From an uncultured Verrucomicrobiales bacterium (GTDB taxonomy: Bacteria > Verrucomicrobiota > Verrucomicrobiia > Verrucomicrobiales > DEV007), in contig CALAHF010000080.1 of the NCBI GenBank assembly GCA_937891465.1, positions 159,645-223,644 of the forward strand: 64,000 bases of DNA, in the 5' to 3' direction. Positions 51,976 to 63,851 of the stretch are shown one piece after another. Both the position numbers and the translations under genes were made by a program. The number at the start of each line of letters is the position of its first letter. The first letter of the stretch is position 1. The notes under the pieces were generated by a model, which did not search any database, had not been told where the DNA came from, and worked only from the letters and a program-made list of their open reading frames with translations.

Positions 51976-54320
51976 TCGGTTTCTTTGTGTCTGAAAGGAT
52001 AACTGAGAACGACCGATTCGATCAAGGCCGTCATTCGATAATCTTGCGTAGCGATCGACTCTTTGATCTGCTCGAGCGCAGGTCGGTCAATAGGTTGAAT
52101 CTTTCTTCCCAAAGCATAAGCGAGGACACGCCGGATCGCGTTGTCCGTGACATCTTTCCGGTAGTCCAACACGAGGAGTTGCTTCAGCTCACCGGGCGTG
52201 GTGAAGGATTTTCCATTCGGCAGGGTGCGACTGGTCCGGTCTTCAGGAAGCGCCACCGTGATCACTCCATTCGAGTCAGTTCCTCCGCTGCCTTTTACTT
52301 CGGCGGTCAGTTGCCAACCTTTCGAAGGAGCTCCCTCCGGTATGGTAAAGTACCAGACATTATTATTACTCCCTGTTCCAGTGTATCCCCCGTGGGCATC
52401 GACCAGGGAGGTTTCTCCTGATTCAAGCCGGACGTTCTTGATATCGAGGCGATGACGGCCGTTCGTCCATTTGAAGAGAATGCGCACTTCAACGCCCGCC
52501 TTGAATGAACGTGCCACGTCCCAGGATAGATCTGCGTAGGCCAGCGGCGTCACTTCAGGCGTCCAATGGTGCTTCTCACCCGCTGGATTGGCGACCGTGA
52601 AGGGACGACTGACACCCACTTGATCGAACCCCTCCAGCCCGAAGCCAATCGGATCGATATACTTGTGGCAGGACGCGCATCCAGGCTGAGAAGAATGCAA
52701 TTTCAGAATCTCGTTATGGCTGAGGTTCAATTGCTGATCCTTTGCCTTCTTCTCGGACTCCTCCAAATCAGGAATATCAACAGGCGGTTCGAAATGCTCC
52801 CCCAGAATTCGTTCCATGACCCAGACTCCCCGTCGAATGGGGCTGGTCCGGTTCTGCGTTGAGGTGGCGCTCAGAGTTGAACCAATGGTGACAAACCCGC
52901 CACGATCCGCATCAGTGAGCCCCACCAATGCAAGCGGCAGGTGCTTGTACTCGTAATTTCCCTGCTCAACCTGCCGCTCCGCATTCCGATAGTGGAGGTT
53001 GATCGGAGGAAGCGCAGTCTCGGCATCAAACGTCTTCTCAACCGTCTTCAGCCGATAAATTCCCGTCTGGTGGCGATTCGAATAGCCCCAGTCCGCGTCC
53101 ACGAGACTGAAGATCGGTTCATCGTAGCGGATGATACTGTCGAAAAACAGAAGGGCCTCTTCATACTGGGTCCGGTAGAACCCAGCCATCTTATCACTGC
53201 GCTTATTGATCGCGCTTTGCTGCCGGAGCTTTTTGTAGTCGAACCACTCGCCACCGAGATTTTCTGCCAACGAGATTCTCCTGGGATCAGCGAGCATCCG
53301 TTGCACTTGCTGTTTCAGGACTTCAGGCTTTTGCAGATCTCCGCTCGCAGCGATTTCCCACAACGTATCGTCAGGAGGCGCGGACCAGAGAAAATAGGAA
53401 AGCCGAACCGCAAGTTCATCACTGGTGACGGGCACTTGCCCTCCCGCGGATTCCTCAAAGCGATAGAAGAACGATGGTGACAAGAGAATGGCCAGCATGG
53501 AGGACTTGATCGCCTCCGCGGCGGATCTCGTCTTCGCCATCTTCTCATAGACAGCAGCAAACGCATCAGACTCTTCCCCTGTCAGGGATCTCCGGAAAGC
53601 GGACTGGCCAAACTTATCGATGATCAGACGTGCGTCGGCCTTCGGCATCTTCTCAGGAACGATCGTCATTCCAAAGAGTCGTTCCATCGCCTTCTCACTC
53701 CCTTCGATTCGAGACAAGACCAGCGAAAGACACCGAGCGTAGGTTTGAACATCGGCGGGTTCACTGCCTAGCGTAAGCGCATCGTTGGAGAAGCCGGAAT
53801 CGCCATACACCCCGGCGACAAAGAATTTCTCAATGATCGTATCCGGAATGATATGGAGACGGCTGTTGGTAACCGGTTCACGAAGATCGATGAGGAGAAT
53901 GTCCTCGAGCGTATTCTGCAATTCCTCACGCGTCAGGCGGCGCGGATGATTCGGCCCCGCATGCTGGATTCCTCCCGGCAATACATACTCGTTCTCGAAC
54001 CAGTCCGCGAAAGCCTTCTCCTCTTTCGCTGCGAGCGGCGTTTTTTTAGGCGGCGGCATTTTACCTTTGGCAATGTTCGACTCAACCTTGACCCAGAAAT
54101 CGTGATCGCCCTTCGGATCAAAGGCATCGATCTTTGATTCCAGATCCACTCCTCCCTTTTTCGCGTCCGAATCGTGGCAATCGAAGCATCGATCACTGAG
54201 AATCTGCTGGATCGGGCCCGCCAATTCTTCAGCATTCCCGGGCAACGACAGGGCCATTAAGAGAAGACAAATCTTTGGCAGGATCCAGAAGGTCTGAGGG
54301 ATTCTCTTTTGAGGTAGCAT
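51972..54320 (-). CDS. DUF1592-type secreted cytochrome (pair 5)
   Basis: Signal peptide, CFDCHD motif at residue 45, a DUF1587-like part (PRRLTREELQNTLEDILLI), DUF1595 (FGQSAFRRSLTGEESDAF), DUF1592 (AVRLSYFLWSAPPDDTLWEI), DUF1588 with CASCHKYIDPIGFGLEGFD near residue 547, then a beta-rich insertion (VEVRILFKWTNGRHRLDIKN, GYTGTGSNNNVWYFTIP) between DUF1588 and DUF1585, unlike the other copies where the extra domain precedes DUF1595. Half an R1 copy lies directly upstream of the ATG, so the native promoter may have been replaced. Confidence 0.9.
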   Translation of the reverse strand: MLPQKRIPQTFWILPKICLLLMALSLPGNAEELAGPIQQILSDRCFDCHDSDAKKGGVDLESKIDAFDPKGDHDFWVKVESNIAKGKMPPPKKTPLAAKEEKAFADWFENEYVLPGGIQHAGPNHPRRLTREELQNTLEDILLIDLREPVTNSRLHIIPDTIIEKFFVAGVYGDSGFSNDALTLGSEPADVQTYARCLSLVLSRIEGSEKAMERLFGMTIVPEKMPKADARLIIDKFGQSAFRRSLTGEESDAFAAVYEKMAKTRSAAEAIKSSMLAILLSPSFFYRFEESAGGQVPVTSDELAVRLSYFLWSAPPDDTLWEIAASGDLQKPEVLKQQVQRMLADPRRISLAENLGGEWFDYKKLRQQSAINKRSDKMAGFYRTQYEEALLFFDSIIRYDEPIFSLVDADWGYSNRHQTGIYRLKTVEKTFDAETALPPINLHYRNAERQVEQGNYEYKHLPLALVGLTDADRGGFVTIGSTLSATSTQNRTSPIRRGVWVMERILGEHFEPPVDIPDLEESEKKAKDQQLNLSHNEILKLHSSQPGCASCHKYIDPIGFGLEGFDQVGVSRPFTVANPAGEKHHWTPEVTPLAYADLSWDVARSFKAGVEVRILFKWTNGRHRLDIKNVRLESGETSLVDAHGGYTGTGSNNNVWYFTIPEGAPSKGWQLTAEVKGSGGTDSNGVITVALPEDRTSRTLPNGKSFTTPGELKQLLVLDYRKDVTDNAIRRVLAYALGRKIQPIDRPALEQIKESIATQDYRMTALIESVVLSYPFRHKETE

Positions 54321-54322
54321 TA

Positions 54323-54349
54323 ACTGATAGGAATTTGCTTATTTAAGGA
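54323..54349 (-). repeat. R1 repeat, copy I (27-bp half)
   Basis: Plus strand ACTGATAGGAATTTGC, then TTATTTAAGGA, after which similarity stops. Only this end of R1 is present. It starts two bases upstream of the pair 5 cytochrome start codon and lies 80 bases from complete copy J in the same orientation. Confidence 0.8.
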
Positions 54350-54428
54350 CAAAATTCAAGACGTCTCTTTCTTTTGTAATTCCGTTGCCGGAGGTGAAGC
54401 TCCCTCCGTCCTAATCAACCACTTACTG

Positions 54429-54497
54429 ACTGATAGGAATTTGCTTTTTCAAGGATTTTTATCGGCGCATCGGTCCTGCCGGGATTGAGGGGGGGCA
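54429..54497 (-). repeat. R1 repeat, copy J
   Basis: Complete copy, ACTGATAGGAATTTGC to GGGATTGAGGGGGGGCA on the plus strand. The first readable codon of the truncated TonB receptor follows at once. Confidence 0.92.
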
Positions 54498-56289
54498 ATC
54501 GATGGCGTTCGGCTGAATAACTCGGTGTTTCGTGATGGCCCCAATCAATACTGGAATACGATTGATACCCTTTCTATTCAGTCGATTGAATTGGTTCGCG
54601 GTCAAGGATCGGCACTCTATGGGAGCGACGCGATCGGCTGCACCTTGAATGTGCTGACAAAACGGCCCGTTTACTCAGATTCTGAAGGGGCAATCCACGG
54701 CGGTCGAATTTATGGTCGCTACGCCACAGCGGAGGATTCCTACACCGGACGAGTCGAGGGCTACATCAGCGAAAAAGATCACTATGGATTGCTACTCGGG
54801 TTCAGTCGTAAAGACTACGAAGATCTCACAGTTGCCGGACTCGGGCGCCAACTAAACACGGGCTACGATGAGTGGGATGCCGATGCGAAGTTCGAGTATT
54901 TCCTCAAGCCTGACACCCGGCTCACCGTGCTTCATCAGCAGGTTCATCAGAACGACGCATGGCGGACTCACAAAACGATCTTCGGCACGAGCTTCCCCGG
55001 ATCGACCATTGGCGATGAGCAAAGGCGATGAGCAAAGGCGCTCGCTCGATCAAGATCGGTATTTGACCTACATTCAGCTCGATGGCGTGACCGACGGATT
55101 TATCAGCCGATACAAAACAGGGATCAGCCATCATCGTCAGGAAGAGAAACGCCTCCGCATTCGGAAAGCTGGCGACGGGCGGCACGATGTTCAGGGATTC
55201 ACCGTCGACTCCCGGGGTGGCTTTACCGAATTTGAATCCGAGACCACTCTCGGCAAACTCACTTATGGAGCCAGTTATTACTTGGATCAGGTCGATTCAT
55301 TCCGAAACAATGTCGCACCCAATGGCAGTCTTTCGAGTCGCTCAATTCAGGGACCTGTCGCGGACGATTCCGATTACCACCTCGCAGGAGCCTTCATCCA
55401 AAATCATACCGCAATCACTGACCGCCTTGATACCTGGATCGGCGGACGATTCACCTATGCCGAAGCCGCGATTGGGCGAAGCGAAGATCCCGTAACCGGA
55501 GCCGAGACCTCATTCGGCGATGATTGGACCAACTTCGTTGGCAGTGGACGCTTCACCTACGATGTCACCACAGATGGCAGCCTTGGCCTATTCGGTGGCG
55601 TGTCTCAAGGGTTTCGTGCGCCCAATCTATCTGACCTTTCCCGACTCGATTCAGCCCGTTCAGATGAAATCGAAACGCCCTCACCCGGGCTCGATCCCGA
55701 AAAATATCTCTCCTACGAAATTGGCATTCGCGCTCAATCCGACCGTGCCCGCGCCGCTCTCGGCTACTACTGCACCGACATCGACGATTACATTCTCGGA
55801 GTTCGGACTGGCCGCATCATCGATGGCGATTTCGAGGTGACAAAAATCAATGCCGGAACCGGCTTCGTTCAAGGAATCGAGCTCGAAACCAGCTACGACC
55901 TCACCGACTCGCTCAGCCTTTTCGGTTGGGCATCATGGCAAGATGGCGAGCTTGAAAATGAGCCGATCAGCCGCATGATGCCGTTCTCTGCCCAAGCAGG
56001 AATACGTTATCAATTCCCGAATGAAACCGCTTGGCTCGAGTGGCTCGCCATTGGCGCCACTGAACAGGATGAACTATCGTCCCGGGATCAGCGCGACACT
56101 CAGCGAATTCCGCTAGGCGGAACTCCCGGGTACGTCATTGGGATGATTCGCGGCGGTTGGGAGATTACTCCCGGCGTCACGCTGACCTGCGCTATCGAAA
56201 ATCTCACCGCCGAAGCCTATCGAGTTCATGGATCAGGTATCAATGCTCCCGGACGGAACTTTATCTTCGGTGCGGAGGTGAAATCCTAA
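54498..56289 (+). pseudogene. TonB-dependent outer-membrane receptor, 5'-truncated and frameshifted
   Basis: Reading starts inside the plug domain: IDGVRLNNSVFRDGPNQYWN, then IELVRGQGSALYGSDAIGCT, the conserved end of the plug. The signal peptide, TonB box and first plug half are missing at R1 copy J. The barrel continues with alternating strands to a C-terminal Phe-containing strand (GRNFIFGAEVKS). A 13-bp tandem duplication (GATGAGCAAAGGC twice, near 55013-55038) shifts the frame in the barrel; without it the two frames join as GDEQRRSLDQDRYLTY. Two lesions make it non-functional. Receptors of this type import siderophores, vitamin B12 or glycans. Confidence 0.88.
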
Positions 56290-56304
56290 CGCCTTATCTG
56301 GCGA

Positions 56305-57528
56305 TCAAAACTGTTTCTCCGCTTCCCAGTAGCCTTGGAGCCAATGACTGGCTTGCGGACGAATCCGATCCTCCGACTTGGTCAAATCGCCCAGCTGGAA
56401 AGCTATTCCGAGAGGCGCTTTTCCGGGGCGCGAGCCGCCAGTAAATTCAGAGTGGCCCCAGTGATCACCCACCACAACCATATCAAAACGCGTTGCCCTT
56501 TCCTGAGAATCCACTTCGATTTTTCCTGAGACGTCCGCCTCAAAACCTCGCGTATCATCCGAGACAAGAACCTTGCCTGACAACTCGAACGAAGTATCAG
56601 CCAAAGGCTTCAACTTGAGATCGATCACTTTCACATCGTCAAGATTCCAGGCAGAAGGTTCGCCCCGAGTAAAATCGAGCAAGTGATACCGAATCAAACG
56701 TTTCGCCAAACGATCGGGCATCGAGCCACCATCTTTGCCAACCGCGAGCAGCTGCTCCCATTCGTCTTTCTGTATCCACATCCGATCCACCGCTGCCAAG
56801 TGGCCCCACTCGTGATCGTGATCCTCCGCCGTGCAGGCGACCAGATTTCCATCGACTCGTTTCAGGATTCGTTCGGAGGCAACCAGCGCCAGACCACCCT
56901 CGGGAACTTCCGCATGATATTTCGGATCCAGTTTGCTCTTATCTAAAACGGGCACTGAAATCGCACCCGGCTTCGTTTCTGATTCCGGAAGCGCCGCCCA
57001 TTTCTCAAGAGCGTCGTTGATAAACTTCAACCGATTCCAATTGTCCCGGTTGTTGTTGTAACCAAGTAATTTTCCCGACGGAGAAATAATGTAGTGCCCC
57101 TGTTTGGTTCCGCTTCCTGCTCGCGGCCCTTGATTTGCCACGGACATAAAGAAAGTCCCCAGCTCATCTTTTCGACGTCGATTGTACCAATCATTATCCG
57201 TCGCAGGGACGAACTTGTCTTGAAGCAACTTGATAATTTCCGGTTCTGCAAAGCTCGACAACCTGTCGCGCACTCCATTGTTTCAGGTGCAGCCGAGCGG
57301 ATGCCCGTCCATTTCCCAAAGATAGATCGGCTTGCCCTTTTCCGCCGCCTCGATCCGAGCACCCCAAAGATTCGAGTGCCACGGAATCGTCTTCCATTTC
57401 AGTTCATCAGCACGCGGTTGCATGAGTTGATGAAGCGCTTCAAAATTTTCTGGAGTCACTGCTGGCTCAGTAAGGGAGGAAAAGATCGAGCCACCCGAAA
57501 TCAGAGAAATGATGAGGAAACGTTTCAT
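56305..57528 (-). CDS. putative selenoprotein: exported thioredoxin-like protein with in-frame UGA
   Basis: One frame spans a signal peptide (MKRFLIISLISGGSIFSS), a thioredoxin-like part and about 250 further residues, interrupted only by a UGA at codon 82. The context is GKPIYLWEMDGHPLGCT-UGA-NNGVRDRLSSF, where a redox centre of Cys-x-Sec type is expected, and protein similarity to a thioredoxin fold goes on after it (EIIKLLQDKFVPATDNDWYNRRR). A SECIS-like hairpin follows at the right distance. Selenocysteine insertion would give 407 residues. The alternative is a nonsense mutation; against it, the remaining 325 codons are clean. It sits beside fur/katG, fitting a redox or peroxide-stress role. 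Confidence 0.72.
57253..57271 (-). promoter_or_regulatory. bacterial SECIS-like hairpin behind the in-frame UGA
   Basis: On the minus strand the hairpin GCGCGACAGGTTGTCGAGC has a five-pair upper stem CGACA/TGTCG, a GGT apical loop, one G-A mismatch and two lower pairs. The loop begins 20 bases after the UGA; in E. coli fdhF the loop GGU begins 19 bases after. A loop of at least three bases with G among its first two, 16-37 bases from the UGA, is the published bacterial SECIS pattern, and this fits. Confidence 0.7.
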
Positions 57529-57600
57529 AGAGTCATCATGCCAATAAATCAGAAATAGGAAAACTCCGAATCCCACCCAATCGGGCTATTCGACGAACAG

Positions 57601-57669
57601 ACTGATAGGAATTTGCTTTTACAAGGATTTTTACCGGCGCATCGGTTCTGCCGGGATTGAGGGGGTGCA
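57601..57669 (-). repeat. R1 repeat, copy K
   Basis: Complete copy between the divergent selenoprotein and fur genes, 73 bases from the selenoprotein ATG and 46 bases from the fur ATG. Both genes look intact, so here R1 was inserted in or forms part of an intergenic region rather than a gene. Confidence 0.92.
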
Positions 57670-57714
57670 ATTCAAGTTCTTGACAGAGTCCAGATATTTA
57701 GTCAAACTGCCCCT

Positions 57715-58131
57715 ATGAAAGATCCGGCAGATTTTCTTCGCGAAAACGGTGTCGCCGTTACGGCGCAGCGTATTGCTGTATTGAAAGCCGTATCACGCCG
57801 CTCTCACGCAACGGCCGATGCCATCGCTGAAGAAGTTCGTTCCCTGATTGGCACCATTTCGAAGCAGGCGGTTTACGATGTTCTTGGAGTGTTGTCGGGC
57901 AAAGGTCTTATCCGGCGGATTCAACCGGCGGGGTCCCCTGCTCTCTATGAAGGACGCGTGGGAGATAATCATCACCATATCATTTGCCGCACCTGCGGAA
58001 AAACAGCGGATGTCGATTGTGCCGTCGGCGAGCGGCCCTGCCTCACCGCAGCGGACGACTCCGGTTTCGTAATCGACGAAGCCGAAGTGATCTACTGGGG
58101 CACATGTCCCGACTGTCAGACGAAATCGTAA
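57715..58131 (+). CDS. Fur-family transcriptional regulator, PerR-like
   Basis: Residues 1-80 form a winged helix ([44 protein letters not shown]), followed by the dimerisation domain with [17 protein letters not shown] (metal site and first CxxC) and [11 protein letters not shown] (second CxxC, structural zinc). The usual regulatory His-rich site is present at NHHH. At 138 residues it has the normal length. Position 55 bases upstream of katG suggests it is the peroxide-responsive repressor of katG, as in several Fur/PerR-katG pairs; no operator could be pinned down. A TTGACA lies upstream near the end of R1. Confidence 0.85.
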   Translation: MKDPADFLRENGVAVTAQRIAVLKAVSRRSHATADAIAEEVRSLIGTISKQAVYDVLGVLSGKGLIRRIQPAGSPALYEGRVGDNHHHIICRTCGKTADVDCAVGERPCLTAADDSGFVIDEAEVIYWGTCPDCQTKS

Positions 58132-58153
58132 CGAAGCCTGACCGAATTTTTAG

Positions 58154-60580
<2,427 letters not shown>

Positions 60581-60607
60581 GTCGAACCGGATTTAGACTT
60601 ACACTTC

Positions 60608-60643
60608 AAAAATGCCCGGCAGGAAACTGTCGGGCATTTTTTT
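60608..60643 (+). terminator. rho-independent terminator of fur-katG
   Basis: A stem of AAATGCCCGGCAG with CTGTCGGGCATTT, one G-T pair and loop GAAA, is followed by a run of seven T. It lies 28 bases past the katG stop. Confidence 0.9.
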
Positions 60644-60700
60644 GTCAAAATTACCAGTAATCAGAAATGGGTTCACACCTGCTCACCCAACGGTCTGCTC

Positions 60701-60768
60701 ACTGATAGGAATTTGCTTTTTCAAGGATTTTTATCGGCGCATCGGTCCTGCTGGGATTGAGGGGTGCA
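60701..60768 (-). repeat. R1 repeat, copy L
   Basis: Complete copy with a one-base-shorter G run, ACTGATAGGAATTTGC to GGGATTGAGGGGTGCA. It separates the fur-katG unit from the truncated cytochrome duplicate. Confidence 0.92.
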
Positions 60769-60878
60769 TTCGATGTATTTCAACAAACCGTGTCAGCGTC
60801 CTACGTGCTTCGGATACATTTTGTCGATGAAATTTCCGCTAAGATCGGGTTACTTCCGGAATACCGCGTTCCCCTGAA

Positions 60879-61535
60879 ATGAAGCTCTTCCTCCTCACGC
60901 TTATTTTTTTGTCGATATCGGGTAGCGTCGTTTTTTCGAACCCGATCGACGAACCGGTTCAGGAACTCCTCTCGAAATTTTGCCTGGATTGCCACGATAC
61001 AGAAACGCAGAAAGGGGATCTCGATTTGGAGCGTTTTGGTTCTGTGGCCGATATAGCGGCGGATTCCGGAGTTTGGGAGCAGGTGCTCCACCAAATAGAG
61101 GACGGGGAAATACCGCCGAAAAAGGAGCCGCAATTTTCTGACGCGGAACGTGACCTTTTCACCGGCTGGGTTCAAAAAACGCTCGATGAAATCGCGCTGG
61201 CGAATGCCGGCGATCCGGGGCCGGTGGTGCTGCGGCGTTTGTCGAATCGAGAATACACCTACACGATTCGCGATCTGACGGGCGTGGAGTCGCTTGATCC
61301 CGCGCGTGAATTTCCGGTCGATGGCGCGGCGGGAGAGGGATTTACAAATGTGGGCTCTGCGCTTGTGATGTCGCCGGCTCTGCTCACGAAATATCTCGAT
61401 GCAGCGAAAGATGTGGCGAATCACGCGATGTTGTTGCCGGATGGAATCGAATTTTCTCCGAGCACGTCGCCAGCCGATTGGACGCTGGCGAAGTTGGATG
61501 CGATTCGAAATTTGTATGCGAAGCACATGCCCTGG
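60879..61535 (+). pseudogene. truncated duplicate of the large DUF1592-type cytochrome gene
   Basis: The first 219 codons copy the gene at 16.4-20.3 kb: signal peptide, CLDCHD haem motif, and DUF1587 (LRRLSNREYTYTIRDLTGV). The 5' third differs at many codons (for example NPIDEPVQELL against QSIDKPIQQLL), while the last 170 bases are almost identical. Similarity stops abruptly at GCGAAGCACA. After that an unrelated sequence follows, so no functional cytochrome is made. A duplication followed by gene conversion would give this gradient. Confidence 0.85.
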
Positions 61536-61609
61536 GATTCTAGGGACAAACTGCGTGAAGATAACTTCCTAAGTAAACTCTTCAGAGAAAGCGATTTGAG
61601 AGTGGACTC

Positions 61610-61999
61610 GTGGCATATTCCGATGATCAAAGGAACTTTTCAGACAACAGAATCGTGCCCGCCGTCCCGGTTCTCTTCAGCCCAAGATTGAGTCCTTCGG
61701 CAGAGGCTGTCGTGAGCCTATTCGAGAAAGGGAAACTTGCGCCCAAGACTGCGTGGGATTGCACTCTGGAGGAATACAAGGATCAAGCAGAACAAAGGGG
61801 CAACGAGCTAATAATGATTGAAGTTAGCAAAGCCGCGTCTCCATCCACCGTTGTGGATGAATTTGAGAGATGGATCAAAGCGCACCCTAGCTCGATGATT
61901 GGTTACGATGGGAAAGCAGCCTTTCGGATGCGTCCTGATAAAATGGAGTTGATCGCGAGTCTGGATCGGAATCGAGATTTGGGTCCGGCGGAAATTTAA
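61610..61999 (+). CDS. hypothetical protein or gene remnant
   Basis: A frame of 129 codons follows the cut in the cytochrome duplicate: AYSDDQRNFSDNRIVPAVPV, LFEKGKLAPKTAWDCTLEEY, VVDEFERWIKAHPSSMIGYD and a Met/Arg/Asp-rich end. Amino-acid usage is normal for a real protein, but the start codon (GTG) has no ribosome-binding site, and the first part is probably lost at the junction. No family recognised. Confidence 0.4.
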   Translation: MAYSDDQRNFSDNRIVPAVPVLFSPRLSPSAEAVVSLFEKGKLAPKTAWDCTLEEYKDQAEQRGNELIMIEVSKAASPSTVVDEFERWIKAHPSSMIGYDGKAAFRMRPDKMELIASLDRNRDLGPAEI

Positions 62000-62320
62000 A
62001 AATTACAGCGGCTGTTCAGTAATTTTTCGTTTAGCTGGGAGGTCTAAAAACTCTCTCGCCTGCTTCTACGAAAAGAAAAAATAATGAAAATTTCGGATGA
62101 AATTGAATTCTGAAAGCAGAGAGGCGGGAGTCCCAACGACAGGATAAATTGGGATTGATTTGCCGCACCGCCAGTCATAGAGAACCAATTCACCGACCTG
62201 CGATCTAATTTCGAAGAAGGATTGAACAATCTACTCAATACGATCCCTGCTCCAAAAGATCAGTAGAAAACCATCACTGCGTGCTTGCGCTACCCTCAAC
62301 CTCTATTTTAGTTTCGAAGC
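62000..62320 (+). other. 321-bp stretch without an intact gene; C-terminal coding remnant at 62170-62266
   Basis: Plus-strand bases 62170-62266 read PPVIENQFTDLRSNFEEGLN and NLLNTIPAPKDQ-stop, a convincing protein C-terminus with no 5' part. It may be the end of a gene formerly upstream of the reductase. The rest is AT-rich with no recognisable feature. Confidence 0.4.
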
Positions 62321-63484
62321 ATGGCCGCTGAAACATCCACACCACGCCCCGCGTTCAATCGCAAGAATCCGCTCGTCGCTCGCATCGCCCGGCGCAAGCT
62401 CTTAACCGAAGGCTGTAAAGAGAAGGAAACCTGGCATTTTGAACTCGATCTTCAGGGGGCCGGAATGGAATTTCTTCCCGGTGACTCACTGGCTCTTTTT
62501 TCGCACAACGACCCGGCCCTCGTCGACGATGTGCTTTCCGCGCTCGGATTTTCCGGAGATGAAACAGTGACAGACCCGAACAAGGTCGAGATGCCGATTC
62601 GGCAGGCTTTAACTGAAAGCTGTGCCATTACCGGTCTTGAAAAAAAATTCCTCACCACTCTTGCTGAGAAGGCCGGAGAAGAGGCTATGGATCTCGTGAG
62701 CTTGCTTCAACCGGACCAAAAGGCTGCCCTCTCTGATTTTATTTGGGGCCGGGAAATTATCGACCTGCTTCTGAAGTTTTCTAATGTGAAATGGGAGCCT
62801 CAGGAATTTGTTGGAGTCCTAAAAAAGCTCAATGTTCGCCTTTATTCAATCGCGTCCAGCCTGAAAGCCAAACCGAACGAATGCCACCTCACGGTGGCTC
62901 TTGTTCGGCATGAAAGTCATGGACGTCTCCGCCAGGGAGTATGTTCAAGCTGGCTTCCGCAGCGAACTGATGAAAACACCCCTGCCTTCTGTTTTATTAC
63001 CCCGGGCAAAGGCTTTCGCCTTCCCGAACCCGAAGAAGATGCGCCGATCATTATGGTAGGCCCCGGCACCGGAATTGCTCCTTTTCGGGCATTTCTTCAG
63101 GAGCGGGACGCAACCAAAGCAAAAGGGAAATCGTGGCTCTTTTTTGGAGAGATCCACGAAGAAACCTGCTATCTCTATAGCGAAGAGTGGGATCAATACC
63201 TCGAAAACGGGACGCTCGATCGGGTGACCGCCGCCTGGTCGCGGGATCAGGCAGAAAAGGTCTATGTGCAGCACAAGATTCTCGAACACGGAGCCGACCT
63301 GTGGGATTGGCTCGAATCCGGTGCCATCGTTTATGTGTGCGGAGATGCTGAACGCATGGCTCCGGATGTCGACAAGGCGCTTCATGATATCATCGCTCAG
63401 CACGGTGGTAAAACGCCTGAGGAAGCAGCCGAATACGTTGAGCAAATGCGTCAGGACAAACGCTACCGGAGGGACGTTTACTAG
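62321..63484 (+). CDS. CysJ-like NADPH:flavin reductase (FAD/NADPH domains, no flavodoxin domain)
   Basis: The connecting and FAD domain contain LPGDSLALFSHND and RLYSIASS (FAD binding); the NADPH domain has GPGTGIAPFRAFLQER, WLFFGE and YVCGDAERMAPDV, ending in YRRDVY as in sulfite reductase alpha subunits and P450 reductases. The FMN-binding flavodoxin domain is absent, so this is a 387-residue half of CysJ. Electrons may go to a separate flavodoxin or directly to a siroheme sulfite reductase. No such partner is in view. Start at ATG; an upstream coding remnant suggests a neighbouring gene was lost. Confidence 0.88.
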   Translation: MAAETSTPRPAFNRKNPLVARIARRKLLTEGCKEKETWHFELDLQGAGMEFLPGDSLALFSHNDPALVDDVLSALGFSGDETVTDPNKVEMPIRQALTESCAITGLEKKFLTTLAEKAGEEAMDLVSLLQPDQKAALSDFIWGREIIDLLLKFSNVKWEPQEFVGVLKKLNVRLYSIASSLKAKPNECHLTVALVRHESHGRLRQGVCSSWLPQRTDENTPAFCFITPGKGFRLPEPEEDAPIIMVGPGTGIAPFRAFLQERDATKAKGKSWLFFGEIHEETCYLYSEEWDQYLENGTLDRVTAAWSRDQAEKVYVQHKILEHGADLWDWLESGAIVYVCGDAERMAPDVDKALHDIIAQHGGKTPEEAAEYVEQMRQDKRYRRDVY

Positions 63485-63851
63485 CGAGACCAACTACAAG
63501 GATCCACAAATTTGCGCACATACGAGTCAGAGAGGAGTTGGCTACAAAAAGTTGGGCATGGCCGGCCGATGAGCGGGATTGAACCCGCTCCCCCCCCCAC
63601 CGCCCATACGGGTCCCTAGCGCGGTGGTTCCGGTGTTGATTTGTTCGGAGGTTGAACCGGAACGATGCCTGAAGTCGTGTGCCCGCATTCATTATGCAAA
63701 CCCTCGCCGATTGATTCGGGAAGAATTGAAAGTGATGGGAAAAGCTGAGATTTAGAAGGCCGTTGAAGCGTGGCCGGATATTCGAAAAGAGATTGTCGAC
63801 GATTCTGAGATATGGAGCGTTTTTGAATGATTCCGACCAAGCTTTTTGTGT
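63485..63851. other. 367-bp stretch without a gene, two hairpins
   Basis: A perfect hairpin GAGCGGG-ATTGAA-CCCGCTC lies at 63571-63590 (its complement resembles a tRNA T-arm, GGGTTCAATCCC, but no tRNA can be folded). A second, CCACCGC with GCGGTGG, lies at 63597-63627, after a run of nine or ten C. At 63690-63830 the plus strand has a protein-like reading with a stop (LIREELKVMGKAEI, KAVEAWPDIRKEIVDDSEIW), perhaps a remnant. Confidence 0.35.

Noticed and set aside
63571..63590. tRNA T-arm on the minus strand
   Set aside because: The hairpin resembles a T-arm but the loop is one base short and no acceptor, D or anticodon arm can be found.
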